Shown here in pieces: positions 20,826 to 32,511 of a stretch of 64,000 nt of DNA; the stretch's first letter is position 1; the number at the start of each line of letters is the position of its first letter. This stretch comes from Enterobacteriaceae bacterium B14 (GTDB taxonomy: Bacteria; Pseudomonadota; Gammaproteobacteria; Enterobacterales; Enterobacteriaceae), in contig DF158882.1 in NCBI GenBank assembly GCA_000307305.1, positions 176,576 to 240,575 on the forward strand, read 5' to 3'. The notes below the pieces were generated by a model that did not search any database, was not told the origin of the DNA, and was given only the letters and a program-made list of their open reading frames with translations. Position numbers and translations under genes: made by a program.

Positions 20826-22217
20826 ATGCTGGCAAGAGACGTTGAACGTTATATCCGTAACACAGAGAGCCAGTCCGAGCAGCAGCTTATGGCGCTAGAT
20901 CTCACTATGCTTGAGAAGCAGCGCGAAATTTTGGCCCTGACTAATCAACAAGCTGAAATTTATCGGCAGATGGCGGATGTACTATTAAGCGAATCCCCAG
21001 ACGTCAGCGGCGGTAATAACGGCCACATTCAAACACTGCTGCTACGGTTGAAAAAAGATACGGATGACCTGGCGGTTAAACAGCAATATTTACAGGCCAA
21101 TCTATCGACCTGTCAGGGGCTACTGGAGCAGTTATCCGAAAAAGTCACTGTGCTAGAGACAGAGCGCGATAAAGTGCTGTTCGACGATCCGAACGTTGTT
21201 TCGCTGTCTGAGCAGATAGCAACAACCCAAGGTAGCGTTGAACAGGCTGAGCAGACTTATCACTCAAACATAGATGAGTTTAAGGCCAAACTGGCGGAGT
21301 ACCGGCTAGATGGTCGCTACAACTATCTGCTAAAGCGTAAATTTGGTCACCCTGAGTACGCTGGGCGCTGGATTTTTCGGAATCTAGATAGCTGGCTTGC
21401 TCGGCAGGTTAACTTCCCTCGCAACTTCAATAATGAAAAGATGCTGCTTGCTCTGCTAGATGAGAGCGACCTGCGCTTGAACAATGTGAAGCAAAGCTAT
21501 GAGGATCTTATTTTGCAGCGCGACAAGTGTGTTGCATTGCAAGAAGATAAAATCGGGCTGACGGCTCTCTATGAGCAGGCGACCAAGCTACAAAGTGACA
21601 TCAGCTCATTGGAAGAGAAGCTCCACACAGCTTCGCAATCCCTGCAAGACAATCAAGCGGGTGAGAGTAGCCTATATAAAGAAGTCTCTCAAAAAATTGC
21701 TGAGGCGATGAGCCAACTGCCCATCGCACAACTCAATGAGCTGGCACTAAAAACCAACAGCACGCTGGATGACCACTTACTTAAAGGGCTCGCTCAATCG
21801 AGGGATGAAATTAAGTATAAAGAGGATGAGTTTAAGCGCCAGTCATCAAGCTACAGCCAGGCAAAAGCAAACGTTGCGGGGCTAAAAAACCTTCGTGAGC
21901 AGTTTGAAGTCAATGGCATGGGGCAATCGCGTTTCGAATATCTCCTCACGCCAACGCTTCTTACCAGTCTAATAGATGAGTTAATCGGTGCTCGCAGCAC
22001 GCCAGATAGCCTTCTCAGGCAGCTTGAGAAGTCACAAAAAATGGTGGAGATGATATTTGAATCTGTCACGACGACAGTCTCTTATCGCCGTGCACCTTCT
22101 GGATACTCTGGTGGTTCACGCTCCTCAGGCCGCAGTTCGTCTTCATCAAGTTCTGGTGGATTCTCGACGAGGTCTTCGACGGGCGGTGGTGGTTTTAGAA
22201 CAACGGATAGTTTTTAG
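20826..22217 (+). CDS. Coiled-coil protein with Ser/Gly/Arg-rich tail
   Basis: A 463-residue protein, almost wholly helical and rich in Q, E, L and K (LMALDLTMLEKQREILAL, LQANLSTCQGLLEQLSEK). It has no membrane segment or signal peptide. Residues 425-463 switch abruptly to low complexity rich in S, G and R (SGGSRSSGRSSSSSSSGGF), ending FRTTDSF. The tail looks disordered and could bind a surface, nucleic acid or a partner. It is the third gene of the operon, 3 bp after the membrane protein gene, and is followed by a strong hairpin at 22261. I do not recognise the family. Confidence 0.7.
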   Translation: MLARDVERYIRNTESQSEQQLMALDLTMLEKQREILALTNQQAEIYRQMADVLLSESPDVSGGNNGHIQTLLLRLKKDTDDLAVKQQYLQANLSTCQGLLEQLSEKVTVLETERDKVLFDDPNVVSLSEQIATTQGSVEQAEQTYHSNIDEFKAKLAEYRLDGRYNYLLKRKFGHPEYAGRWIFRNLDSWLARQVNFPRNFNNEKMLLALLDESDLRLNNVKQSYEDLILQRDKCVALQEDKIGLTALYEQATKLQSDISSLEEKLHTASQSLQDNQAGESSLYKEVSQKIAEAMSQLPIAQLNELALKTNSTLDDHLLKGLAQSRDEIKYKEDEFKRQSSSYSQAKANVAGLKNLREQFEVNGMGQSRFEYLLTPTLLTSLIDELIGARSTPDSLLRQLEKSQKMVEMIFESVTTTVSYRRAPSGYSGGSRSSGRSSSSSSSGGFSTRSSTGGGGFRTTDSF

Positions 22218-22260
22218 TACTCACGTCTTCTCGTTTTAAAACGAGTATAGCGGTAATAGA

Positions 22261-22297
22261 GACATGGGCTGCACGAAATCATCGTGCAGCCCATGTC
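22261..22297. terminator. Bidirectional terminator-like hairpin
   Basis: A perfect 16-bp stem, GACATGGGCTGCACGA (22261-22276) with TCGTGCAGCCCATGTC (22282-22297), and a 5-nt loop. It sits between the convergent three-gene operon and the MHS transporter gene, followed by ATTTATAT on the plus strand. Confidence 0.75.
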
Positions 22298-22402
22298 ATT
22301 TATATCGCTGATTGTGAGAGAAGAACGATTAAGCTAATTAACTTTGTGTCTCTCAATCAGTATCTCCCAATCAGCGTCTTCCAATCTGTTCGAATCCTCT
22401 TC

Positions 22403-23782
22403 TTAAGCATCTGCGGCATCTTTTGGATCGCTTAGGTCACGGTCTTTGACTTCCGGCATATAAATGGCGGAGATTAGCGCAATAAGCGAATAAATAACGA
22501 TCATCACAACGATAGGCATCCAAGAGTCTGTCATGTTGCAGAATATCCCCGCCAGCAATGGGCCGAAGCCAACAGCGACCAGACCACCGGTTTCTTTCGA
22601 GATCGCCATGCGAGTAAACCGATTCTGCGAGCCAAATATTTCTGCCATCGTGATATTTTCCAGTGCAAACAGACCTAGAACGGCGACGTTATGGATAACG
22701 ATGATGCAGGCCATAATCATGTTCACCTCGTTGCTCTTATCCATAATCATGGACAGCGTTGGATAGGCTAAGATGATCGAACCTATGCTAAGAACGATAT
22801 AGGGCAGGCGGCGGCCAATTTTGTCAGAGAGCCAGCCTAATAGAGGGATAGTGAGGAACCCGATAACGGAACTTATCATCAATGCATCGGTAGGAATGCT
22901 CTTATCAAACAGTAAGGTCTGTACCAGATAGCCTGTCAGAAAGGTTTGGATTAACCCTGAGTTACCTGCCTGACCGAAACGCAGTCCTGTCGCCAGCCAA
23001 AATGATTTGCTGGTGAACATAGAAACCAGAGAGTCTACGGTGGTGGTGTCTTTGCTTGTTGATACCGCTTTCTCGTCTAATTTCTCTTCGCTGGCTTTTT
23101 CGCTTACCTTTTCAAAGACAGGGCTCTCTTTAAGATTCATTCGTAGCCAGACAGCAAAGAACATCACTACGACGCTAGATAAGAACGGGATACGCCAGCC
23201 CCAGTCTAGTAACTGCTCTCTGTCTAAGACGAAAAACATGACAGCCCAGATGGCTGTGGCACTTAGCGTACCGCAGTTGGTACCCATAGCGACCAGAGAA
23301 GAGATAATTCCTCGTTTACCTGTTGGTGCATATTCAGCCAGCATAGTGCCAGCACCAGAGATTTCGGCACCTGCGCCCAAACCCTGAATAATCCGTAAGG
23401 TAACGAGCAGAATAGGGGCAAAAATACCGATCTGAGCGTAAGTAGGGAGAAGACCAATCAGCATGGTACAAATACCCATCATCGTAATTGTGATGAACAG
23501 GACCTTTTTTCTGCCAACTTTATCGCCCATGCTGCCAAAAACAAATGCGCCGACAATCCGAGCAACATAGCCCGCACCATAGGTTCCCATAGCGAGAATT
23601 AACGCCATAGCTGCGGATTGTTCAGGGAAGAAAATTTCATGGAAAACCAGTGCTGCACCGAGGGAGTACAACTGAAAATCCATAAACTCTAACGCTGTCC
23701 CAAGCCACCCAGAGACGGCAGCCTTAACAAGATCGGAGGTGCTTCTTTCCGTGTTGTCCGTTTTAACTTCGTTATTATGCAT
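22403..23782 (-). CDS. MHS-family major facilitator (metabolite:H+ symporter), YdfJ-like
   Basis: A 459-residue inner-membrane transporter with about 12 hydrophobic segments. The MFS loop signatures are present: GSMGDKVGRKKVL between TM2 and TM3, and LSDKIGRR between TM8 and TM9. The N-terminus SGWLGTALEFMDFQLYSL is typical of the metabolite:H+ symporter branch, which moves organic or sugar acids with protons. It lies 120 bp downstream of an RspB-like dehydrogenase on the same strand. In E. coli the YdfJ transporter also neighbours rspAB, so the two probably share a substrate. AAAAGGA precedes the ATG. The substrate is unknown but likely a sugar acid. Confidence 0.88.
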   Translation of the reverse strand: MHNNEVKTDNTERSTSDLVKAAVSGWLGTALEFMDFQLYSLGAALVFHEIFFPEQSAAMALILAMGTYGAGYVARIVGAFVFGSMGDKVGRKKVLFITITMMGICTMLIGLLPTYAQIGIFAPILLVTLRIIQGLGAGAEISGAGTMLAEYAPTGKRGIISSLVAMGTNCGTLSATAIWAVMFFVLDREQLLDWGWRIPFLSSVVVMFFAVWLRMNLKESPVFEKVSEKASEEKLDEKAVSTSKDTTTVDSLVSMFTSKSFWLATGLRFGQAGNSGLIQTFLTGYLVQTLLFDKSIPTDALMISSVIGFLTIPLLGWLSDKIGRRLPYIVLSIGSIILAYPTLSMIMDKSNEVNMIMACIIVIHNVAVLGLFALENITMAEIFGSQNRFTRMAISKETGGLVAVGFGPLLAGIFCNMTDSWMPIVVMIVIYSLIALISAIYMPEVKDRDLSDPKDAADA

Positions 23783-23902
23783 ATTCCTTTTCTCTTCTGC
23801 TTGTTGTTATATCCCGCCATGATTCGAGTGACAGAGAGGCTAGCCATGCTCTGCAACTCGAATGTGTTAGGGATGGAAAAGTGTAGGTACGGTATGTCTA
23901 GG

Positions 23903-24916
23903 TTAAAATTTCAATAAAATTTTACAGCAGCTGCTTTGGTCTTTTTCAAACAGCTCTAGCGCGGCTTCAACATCGGTATAAGGGAAGCGATGCGTAATTA
24001 ACTTCTCTGGCTGAATCATCCCTTTTTCAATCCATTCAATGACCTGAGGGAAGCGCCCGTTATTAAGGCGTGAGGAGAAGATAGAAAGCTCTTTGCTGGT
24101 TATCCCCTGCTGGATGATAGTGCAAGGGTCAGTTGAGAACCCCATCAACCCAATACGTGCCGCCGGAGAGGCGAGGGAGATAGCTTCTTGCAAAATGCTA
24201 GGGTGACAGGCTGCATCAACGATAAGTGTCGGGCTGATATTCAGTTTCTTCAGTTCTTCCGGTAGAGACAGATTCGAGTTATTGATAACCAGATCTGCAC
24301 CGCTCTCCTGCGCAAGGGTTAGCCTTTCCAGCACAAAATCAGCCACAATGACCTGCTTCACACCATACACGCCTTTTAGTGCCTGAATAACGGTTAACCC
24401 CATCGGGCCTGCGCCGTAGACGAGAGCAACATCCTCTTTTGTTGGTTTTAGGTGTCCGGTAATATTGGCGGCAATGGTGAAAGGCTCGATCATCGTGGCG
24501 ATAGCATCGGGAATACTTGCGGGAATGGTGTAAGCATTTTTCGCTGGAACACAGGCGTACTCGCTAAAGCCGCCGTCCCGATGCACACCAATTACTTGAA
24601 GCGATGTACAGACGTTAGGGCGACCAACGGAACACGGATAACACGTCCCGCAACTGACGACTGGGTCAACGGAAACACGCTCACCTTTGCGTGCTGCATC
24701 GACGCCAGCACCAACAGCATCAATGGTGCCAAAGAACTCATGCCCGATAACGCGGGGGTATTTTGCGAATGGATTGCTACCATGATAGATATGACCATCG
24801 GAGCCGCAAATACCTGCCGCCGTCACCTTAACTCGCACCTCACCTGCCTCTGGCTCCTGTAACTGGCGCTCTTGAATCACTAGTTTTCCTGGCTGCTCGA
24901 TAACGACGCTTTTCAT
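23903..24916 (-). CDS. rspB: RspB-like zinc alcohol/polyol dehydrogenase
   Basis: A 337-residue medium-chain dehydrogenase. Catalytic zinc motif GHEFFGTIDAVGAG, structural zinc cysteines CGTCYPCSVGRPNVC, and nucleotide-binding VYGAGPMGL are visible. It resembles E. coli RspB over its whole length (AGICGSDGHIYHGSNPFAKYPRVIGHEFFG region, and DAACHPSILQEA). RspB is an oxidoreductase linked to sugar-acid metabolism with the dehydratase RspA. No rspA is present in this window. It is transcribed away from the GntR-type regulator across a 540-bp region holding two operators and a CRP-like box. AAGGA precedes the start. The exact substrate is unknown. Confidence 0.85.
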   Translation of the reverse strand: MKSVVIEQPGKLVIQERQLQEPEAGEVRVKVTAAGICGSDGHIYHGSNPFAKYPRVIGHEFFGTIDAVGAGVDAARKGERVSVDPVVSCGTCYPCSVGRPNVCTSLQVIGVHRDGGFSEYACVPAKNAYTIPASIPDAIATMIEPFTIAANITGHLKPTKEDVALVYGAGPMGLTVIQALKGVYGVKQVIVADFVLERLTLAQESGADLVINNSNLSLPEELKKLNISPTLIVDAACHPSILQEAISLASPAARIGLMGFSTDPCTIIQQGITSKELSIFSSRLNNGRFPQVIEWIEKGMIQPEKLITHRFPYTDVEAALELFEKDQSSCCKILLKF

Positions 24917-25456
24917 ACTTATTCCTTATAAATTCAATGAATAATGAGAGTTTCTTGGCTGTGATTACCTGTTTCCACTGCTGCCATCCTGAGGTGGGCT
25001 ACGGGGAGATAGTCTGGCTTACATGACTATTAGGTCAGTCCAAATTAAAGTTAATTGGTTAACCATTTAATTGGGATGCTAGATCTTAAGTTGTTACTTG
25101 GTCAACCATTGCAAGGTTTGAAATGTGATGAATCTCTATTTTTTCATTGAACTACACTTGGTTAGTGTGACAATGGTCACTAAGGGCGTGGCATGATAGG
25201 CGCTAATGGAAGGCTTAAGTGCGAGATAAATTGGGCGAAGTCGTATTACTCGTAAAGCGTGAAAGAAGAAGATAGGGGAGAGATTAATATTTTAACGATA
25301 ATAGGCCTGACCCTTTCTGAGAAAAGACTGAATTTAGCGAGGGATTGATGTATATTGCGGAGCACGTTAGCAGGTAAAATATAATATTTTTGCGCGTTTG
25401 ATTGCCTAGGGGGAGATGTCCTTCAGAAGGGGCGAGTGAGTATATGCGGAGAAAAA
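24917..25456. promoter_or_regulatory. Divergent control region with two GntR-type operators and a CRP-like box
   Basis: Two near-identical palindromes are visible: TGGTTAACCA at 25056-25065 and TGGTCAACCA at 25099-25108, 43 bp centre to centre (four helical turns). They match the TGGTnnACCA type bound by FadR/UxuR-family regulators, and the neighbouring gene encodes such a regulator. A CRP-like site, TGTGA-N6-TCACT, lies at 25166-25181. The dehydrogenase gene is divergent from the regulator gene. I infer autoregulated repression of rspB-like and transporter genes plus catabolite control. Confidence 0.65.
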
Positions 25457-26176
25457 ATGTACAGTGAAAAAAACCAGCGTCTGTATATTCAGATCGCTAA
25501 CCAAATCGTCGAATATCTCAAGCTGGAACAGCTCACGCTAGGCCAGAGGTTGCCAACAGAACGAGATATGGCAGCGATATTTGGGGTGAGCCGAGCCAGT
25601 ATCCGAGAAGCCTTGATTGCGCTAGAAATGAACGGTGTGGTAGAAATTCGGCAGGGCGTTGGTATTGTCGTTTGCAACGCATCCCCACAGGCGATCGGCG
25701 CGATTAGTGGGGCAGAAAGCGTTTCTCCTAGTGAGCTACTTGAGGCCAGAGAGATGCTAGAACCCAAACTGGCAGCACTCGCGGCGCGAAAAGTGAAAGA
25801 TCAAGATATTGTTCGTCTCACGGAATTGGTGCAACTCATGGAAGGGGCACTCATGCTAGAAACCGCAGCACTACGTGAAGCGCTGAGCGTGGAGGCTGAC
25901 CGCATGTTTCATCAACATTTAGCCGCCGTTGCAGACAATGCGCTATTAACCCGAGTCGTTGACCAGTTATGGGCAAAAGACGCGAGAGGTTCTTTGTGGG
26001 ATAAGATGGATGAGCTGGCCTACGCCTCTAACTTAAGGCCGCGCTGGATTGCTGACCATAAACAGATTCTTTCCGCGGTGAGTCAGCGGGATGAATTGGG
26101 AGCAGAGAAAGCCATGTATCAGCATATTTGCAACGTGCGTGATTCTCTGACGACAACTGAGCTTCTGAACGAATAA
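25457..26176 (+). CDS. GntR-family (FadR subfamily) transcriptional regulator
   Basis: About 239 residues. An N-terminal winged helix (residues 5-75: LPTERDMAAIFGVSRASIREALIALE) is followed by an FCD ligand domain (about 90-225) with the metal-binding pattern D..FH..L (DRMFHQHLAA) and a late histidine in DHKQILSAV. The subfamily includes UxuR/ExuR/LgoR-type sensors of sugar acids. A GTG seven codons upstream is possible, but the ATG at 25457 has GGAG 6 nt before it and is chosen. It is divergent from the dehydrogenase-transporter pair, whose upstream region holds two matching palindromes. Confidence 0.88.
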   Translation: MYSEKNQRLYIQIANQIVEYLKLEQLTLGQRLPTERDMAAIFGVSRASIREALIALEMNGVVEIRQGVGIVVCNASPQAIGAISGAESVSPSELLEAREMLEPKLAALAARKVKDQDIVRLTELVQLMEGALMLETAALREALSVEADRMFHQHLAAVADNALLTRVVDQLWAKDARGSLWDKMDELAYASNLRPRWIADHKQILSAVSQRDELGAEKAMYQHICNVRDSLTTTELLNE

Positions 26177-26217
26177 TTAGCCCCACCGACATATCTCTAC
26201 GGACCGGTTGCAACTAA

Positions 26218-26248
26218 AAAGGAGACAGGTGTTATTCCTGTCTCCTTT
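26218..26248. terminator. Bidirectional terminator
   Basis: AAAGGAGACAGG (26218-26229) and CCTGTCTCCTTT (26237-26248), a perfect 12-bp stem with flanking A- and T-runs, lie between the convergent regulator and S-formylglutathione hydrolase genes. Confidence 0.85.
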
Positions 26249-26255
26249 CTGAACC

Positions 26256-27101
26256 TTACAATCCCATTGCCTTCATATGGAACCTAAGATGTTCCTCAAT
26301 AAAGCTCGCGATAAAGAAGTAACTATGGTCATACCCTGGCTGAATTCTCAGCGTCAGTGGCCAATCGCGAGATCTTGCTGCCTCAACCAATTGAGCGGGT
26401 TGTAGCTGCTCAGGCAAGAAGTTATCGGCATCACCTTGATCGACTAAAATCGGAAACGGCGTATTGCACTGAGTAAGCAGATGGCAGCTATCGTAAGTGA
26501 GCCAGCTCTGCTCATCACTGCCCAGATACTTGGCGAAAGCTTGACGCCCCCAAGGTGATTTGCTCGGGTTCACAATGGGTGAGAACGCAGAGGCGGAGAA
26601 GTAACGATGTGGGTTGCGTAACGCCACCATCAGTGCACCATGCCCCCCCATCGAATGCCCGCAGATAGAGCGCATATCGCTGGTTTTAAACTGTGACTCG
26701 ATAAGGTTTGGCAGCTCCTGAACAACATAGTCGTACATCCTATAATGTTCATTCCAAGGCGCTTCGGTGGCGTTAACATAAAAACCCGCACCTTGCCCAA
26801 TATCGTAGCTACTTTCATCCGCTACATTATCGCCACGTGGGCTGGTATCGGGCATCACCAAAATCAGCCCCAGTTCAGCGGCAATACGCTGAGCCCCTGA
26901 TTTTATTGCAAAGTTTTCATCAGTGCAGGTGAGTCCGGAGAGCCAGTAAAGCACTGGCAGTGCTTTTTTCGTCTCATACTGTGGTGGGAAATAGATACCA
27001 AATGTCGCCTCTGAGTTCAGGCTTTTGGAAACATGCTGATAGCGTTTCTGCCAGCCACCAAACATGCAATGTTGATCAATAAGCTTTAGGGTCGATGTCA
27101 T
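26256..27101 (-). CDS. fghA: S-formylglutathione hydrolase
   Basis: A 281-residue alpha/beta hydrolase (esterase D family) that releases formate and glutathione in formaldehyde detoxification. The nucleophile elbow is GHSMGGHGA, with the acid in DQGDADNFL and the histidine in PGYDHSYFF. The N-terminus [10 protein letters not shown] and [12 protein letters not shown] are family signatures. It is the second gene after the dehydrogenase (91-bp gap) on the minus strand. FrmB and YeiG are both close homologues; the operon favours the FrmB/FghA role. Confidence 0.93.
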   Translation of the reverse strand: MTSTLKLIDQHCMFGGWQKRYQHVSKSLNSEATFGIYFPPQYETKKALPVLYWLSGLTCTDENFAIKSGAQRIAAELGLILVMPDTSPRGDNVADESSYDIGQGAGFYVNATEAPWNEHYRMYDYVVQELPNLIESQFKTSDMRSICGHSMGGHGALMVALRNPHRYFSASAFSPIVNPSKSPWGRQAFAKYLGSDEQSWLTYDSCHLLTQCNTPFPILVDQGDADNFLPEQLQPAQLVEAARSRDWPLTLRIQPGYDHSYFFIASFIEEHLRFHMKAMGL

Positions 27102-27192
27102 AGGCGCTCTCTATTAATGCAGCGTTCTTCATGTATTGATGGGTGATTATTACCCCATCTCTGGTGAGAAACAGGGTAATAAATATCAACGG

Positions 27193-28320
<1,128 letters not shown>

Positions 28321-28515
28321 CTAGCTCCTTTAACGTCGGTAACCCAGAAGTATAAGTCCAGTGGCAGGATTGTTACAGCACTTAAGCTGATGTGCTCATG
28401 GTTAGGGTGCGATGTAGTGGATCAGTAATACCGCCTCAAGAGCCTGTTAATTTAAATTAGACGCTATTGAGTAGGTGATAAAATATCAACAATCTGATGC
28501 AGAAGTAGACAGAAG

Positions 28516-29574
<1,059 letters not shown>

Positions 29575-29690
29575 GCCCATTGCAATCTGTCATTTATATC
29601 TGGTCTGATAATTTCTACTTATACTCATTTTAACGTGAACACTGAGGGAGTTTTTAATTTAAACATGTATATTAAGGAGTGAATTAATAA

Positions 29691-29718
29691 AAATCAAAGG
29701 CCTTAGTAAAGGCCTTAT
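29691..29718 (-). terminator. Terminator of the biosynthetic operon
   Basis: AAAGGCC and GGCCTTT-type arms around TTAGTAAA form a hairpin. On the minus strand it is followed by TTTGATTTTTATT, about 40 bp after the stop of the carbamoyltransferase gene. Confidence 0.7.
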
Positions 29719-29758
29719 TCATTAAGGACAGTAAAGAAAAGACAATATCAAGTATTTT

Positions 29759-31333
29759 TCAATCAAAAATACACATATTATCCTCGTAAATAAAACCATC
29801 CAAATGATTTTCCTTCGCATAGCGGTAAAGGTCACTCGTTCTATTTATAAACCCGGTTCCATTGAAGTTAAGAGAAGTATTGCACAAGACGCCGCATCCG
29901 CTTATCGCTTTAAAGGATGATAGTAAGCTATAAATATCTGGATTTTGATTTTCGTTTACTGTTTGTACCCTTGCGGTTCCATCAACATGAGTAATAGCTT
30001 TTAGGGAAGAGTTCGTTACTTTTTGAAAGAACAACATATATGGTGATGGTCCCTTCCAATCAAAATGCTGTGATACCTCTTCTTCACGGCAGATTGGTGC
30101 TATAGGACGAAAATATTCACGTTTCTTAATATCATTTAATCGAGTTTGAGTTTTTTCCTCAAATGGAGCAGCCAGAATAGAACGATTTCCTAATGCTCGC
30201 GGTCCAATTTCACAACGGCCTTTCGCCCATCCTAAAATTTTGCCATCAAAAAGTAAATTGGCTACATAATTAGTATCAAGAGGTTTAACAGAAATACCTT
30301 TAATTTCAATAATTTCAGGCATATCATCGATGAATTCCTGTCCACTATATACATCCCAATCTAACTTAGCATTTCCAGTTAGATTAAACATTGCATCTGC
30401 AGCCGTGCCAATAGCTGAACCAGTATCATTACAACATGGTGGAATAAAAACGTCAGAAAACAAACCGCTATCTTTCCACATGGTGTTCCAATCACAATTT
30501 AAACCGCAGCCGCCGGAAATTAATAAAGGGTAACCCTTCATTAAGTTTTTATTTGCAAATGTAAGAAAGCGATTGAACAGCTCATCCGAAAATCGTTTGG
30601 CTAAGTTAACAAACTCGGGAGACTGCAAACCAATATTATAATATGGTGACCAACGCATATCTTCCTTATCAAGGGAGGTCAAAATGCTATCCCGGTTCAA
30701 TAGAAACTCAATAGTCTCTCGTTCTTTTTCAGTCATTTCACCAGATTTACCGTAAGCACATAAAGCCATTAGTTTCCCTGCATCACCCAATCGTTGTTGC
30801 CCTTTAGGTAAGCGAAATGAAGGGTCAGCAAGTGAATAGAGGAAACCATATTTATTCCCTGGAGTTATCATGACATTGCCAACATGATTAATATTGAGTT
30901 TCTCGTCAATTAAGTAGAAATCTCCAAAAGCCCCTTCCCAAACAAGAGAATAACACGGCTGTCCCTGAGGGAAGGGAGACATAGCATAAGCGGACATTAT
31001 ATGGGACCGGAGGTGTGTGGAACTGAAGTATCTTGATTTTATACCAAAAAAGCTACTTTCATTATTTATCGTAGTTCCTTTACCAAAGCCTGCATAACCT
31101 GCACCAATATTACTGTTGTCTACAAACCCTCCTTTCGCCCAACCACTAACAGCAAAGACATCAGGAAAACAATCCATTTCCATTGCCGCAGACATCATTA
31201 ATTCAGGATTGAAGACCTCATAGCGAGGAAAACTATCTTTTTCTGCCTCCCAAGAAAATACTAGTTTCTTTTGCTCTGAATCGATTACGCATATAGCACC
31301 ATCATGACCGGGCTTCATTGAGAATATCTTCAT
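29759..31333 (-). CDS. NodU/CmcH-type carbamoyltransferase
   Basis: A 524-residue enzyme expected to transfer carbamoyl from carbamoyl phosphate to a hydroxyl or amine of a small molecule. The N-terminal Kae1-like domain starts MKIFSMKPGHDGAICV. The metal-binding H-x3-H is HLRSHIMSAYAMSPF (about residues 108-112). The C-terminal domain has the family hallmarks GRCEIGPRALGNRSILA, KKREYFRPIAP, THVDGTARVQTV and LCNTSLNFNGTG. Family members tailor antibiotics (cephamycin, tobramycin, novobiocin) and Nod factors. It is the last gene of the operon, and its ATG overlaps the aminotransferase stop by 4 bp. The family is certain; the acceptor is unknown. Codon use is AT-rich relative to flanking core genes. 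Confidence 0.9.
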   Translation of the reverse strand: MKIFSMKPGHDGAICVIDSEQKKLVFSWEAEKDSFPRYEVFNPELMMSAAMEMDCFPDVFAVSGWAKGGFVDNSNIGAGYAGFGKGTTINNESSFFGIKSRYFSSTHLRSHIMSAYAMSPFPQGQPCYSLVWEGAFGDFYLIDEKLNINHVGNVMITPGNKYGFLYSLADPSFRLPKGQQRLGDAGKLMALCAYGKSGEMTEKERETIEFLLNRDSILTSLDKEDMRWSPYYNIGLQSPEFVNLAKRFSDELFNRFLTFANKNLMKGYPLLISGGCGLNCDWNTMWKDSGLFSDVFIPPCCNDTGSAIGTAADAMFNLTGNAKLDWDVYSGQEFIDDMPEIIEIKGISVKPLDTNYVANLLFDGKILGWAKGRCEIGPRALGNRSILAAPFEEKTQTRLNDIKKREYFRPIAPICREEEVSQHFDWKGPSPYMLFFQKVTNSSLKAITHVDGTARVQTVNENQNPDIYSLLSSFKAISGCGVLCNTSLNFNGTGFINRTSDLYRYAKENHLDGFIYEDNMCIFD

Positions 31334-32511
31334 AACATCCCCTCTATAAGTAAATTTTTATGACGTGAAAAGAAATTTGAAATTTTTTCTGAAATAACTT
31401 TGGTTTCTGTCTCTGGATATACCAAAGCCATGCGTAGGAAATTTGATTTTAGATTTACTTCGTGCATTAGGAGCGAGCCGGGCATAACCAAAATGCCTTC
31501 CTCTCTCCATAGTAACTGAGACGCTAACTTATCATTAACAACAGGAATGCAAACAAAAAAACCTACATTAGGAAGCTGAATTTGAGGAAAGTATTTAGTG
31601 AAAATTTTAAAATTTTCACTAATTAATTCCCTGTGTTTTTTAACCCTTATTTGATCAGGCCAAAGTAAAGACGATGCTTGGCAAATTGCATCGGGCAAAG
31701 AAACACCACATGAACGATTAAATTTAGCCCATCGCGATATCCAAAATACATCACCGCATAAAAATCCACTTCGTAATCCTGGCAGAGCATCACGCTTAGA
31801 CAGAGTATGTGAAACCATTAAATTTCTAATATCTAACTGGCCACGTGCTATAAGTTCTAGAGGGCTCACAGATCGCTTGTTATGATATAAATCAACATAA
31901 CACTCATCAAAAATAACGAGACCTTTAGATAAAGATACCAGTTGTAATATTTCCTTTTCAGAAAGGACATTTCCATAAGGGTTTCCAGGATTACACACAA
32001 TCAATGCCGCGAGATTTTGCCTATGCTCTTTTAATAATTTTACCAATTCGGTCATCATAAAGTCTGGATGGCTAGAGTAAAATATTACTTTACTATATGA
32101 ATAGGTAGCAGCTGCTGCATAAGATGGGTAGCCTGGATCTGGAAGAAGAAGGACAGTTTCTGATCTTCCCTCTCTGCTTTTATAGATACTGGAAAGCGCT
32201 ATTAATGTAGAAAGAGCATGTTTGCTACCAGGGGTTGGTTCAATTTCAATTCTGCATTGTTCAATGTCATCTGAACTCAAATTGAATGACATATTCAAAT
32301 ATTTAAGATACGCTCTTCTTAAGCTATCTGTACCTCCTAGCGAAGGATATTTATTCCAACCAGAATCCATAAAGTCAAAATTAAAAGGGGTGTTTTCCAC
32401 AAGTAATTTAGACTCACCTAAGTGAAGCAAGAACTGCTCATTTCCTTGAGGAGTAAATTCCTTGATAAGTTCTTTCAATTTTGAAAAAGAATTCAGTTTC
32501 ATAACTATCAT
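31330..32511 (-). CDS. DapC-like PLP-dependent aminotransferase
   Basis: A 393-residue fold-type I aminotransferase. Visible signatures are VCNPGNPYGNVLS (the NPxNPxG motif), IFDECYVDLY (PLP-ring aspartate and tyrosine), the PLP-lysine segment SHTLSKRDALPGLRSGF, and a C-terminal arginine in FLRMALVYP. The lysine segment resembles that of N-succinyl-diaminopimelate aminotransferases (DapC). A DapC-like enzyme next to a LysA-like decarboxylase hints that the product derives from a lysine/diaminopimelate-like precursor. It overlaps the decarboxylase stop by one base (TAATG) and the carbamoyltransferase start by four. An alternative ATG lies three codons downstream. Confidence 0.88.
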   Translation of the reverse strand: MIVMKLNSFSKLKELIKEFTPQGNEQFLLHLGESKLLVENTPFNFDFMDSGWNKYPSLGGTDSLRRAYLKYLNMSFNLSSDDIEQCRIEIEPTPGSKHALSTLIALSSIYKSREGRSETVLLLPDPGYPSYAAAATYSYSKVIFYSSHPDFMMTELVKLLKEHRQNLAALIVCNPGNPYGNVLSEKEILQLVSLSKGLVIFDECYVDLYHNKRSVSPLELIARGQLDIRNLMVSHTLSKRDALPGLRSGFLCGDVFWISRWAKFNRSCGVSLPDAICQASSLLWPDQIRVKKHRELISENFKIFTKYFPQIQLPNVGFFVCIPVVNDKLASQLLWREEGILVMPGSLLMHEVNLKSNFLRMALVYPETETKVISEKISNFFSRHKNLLIEGML

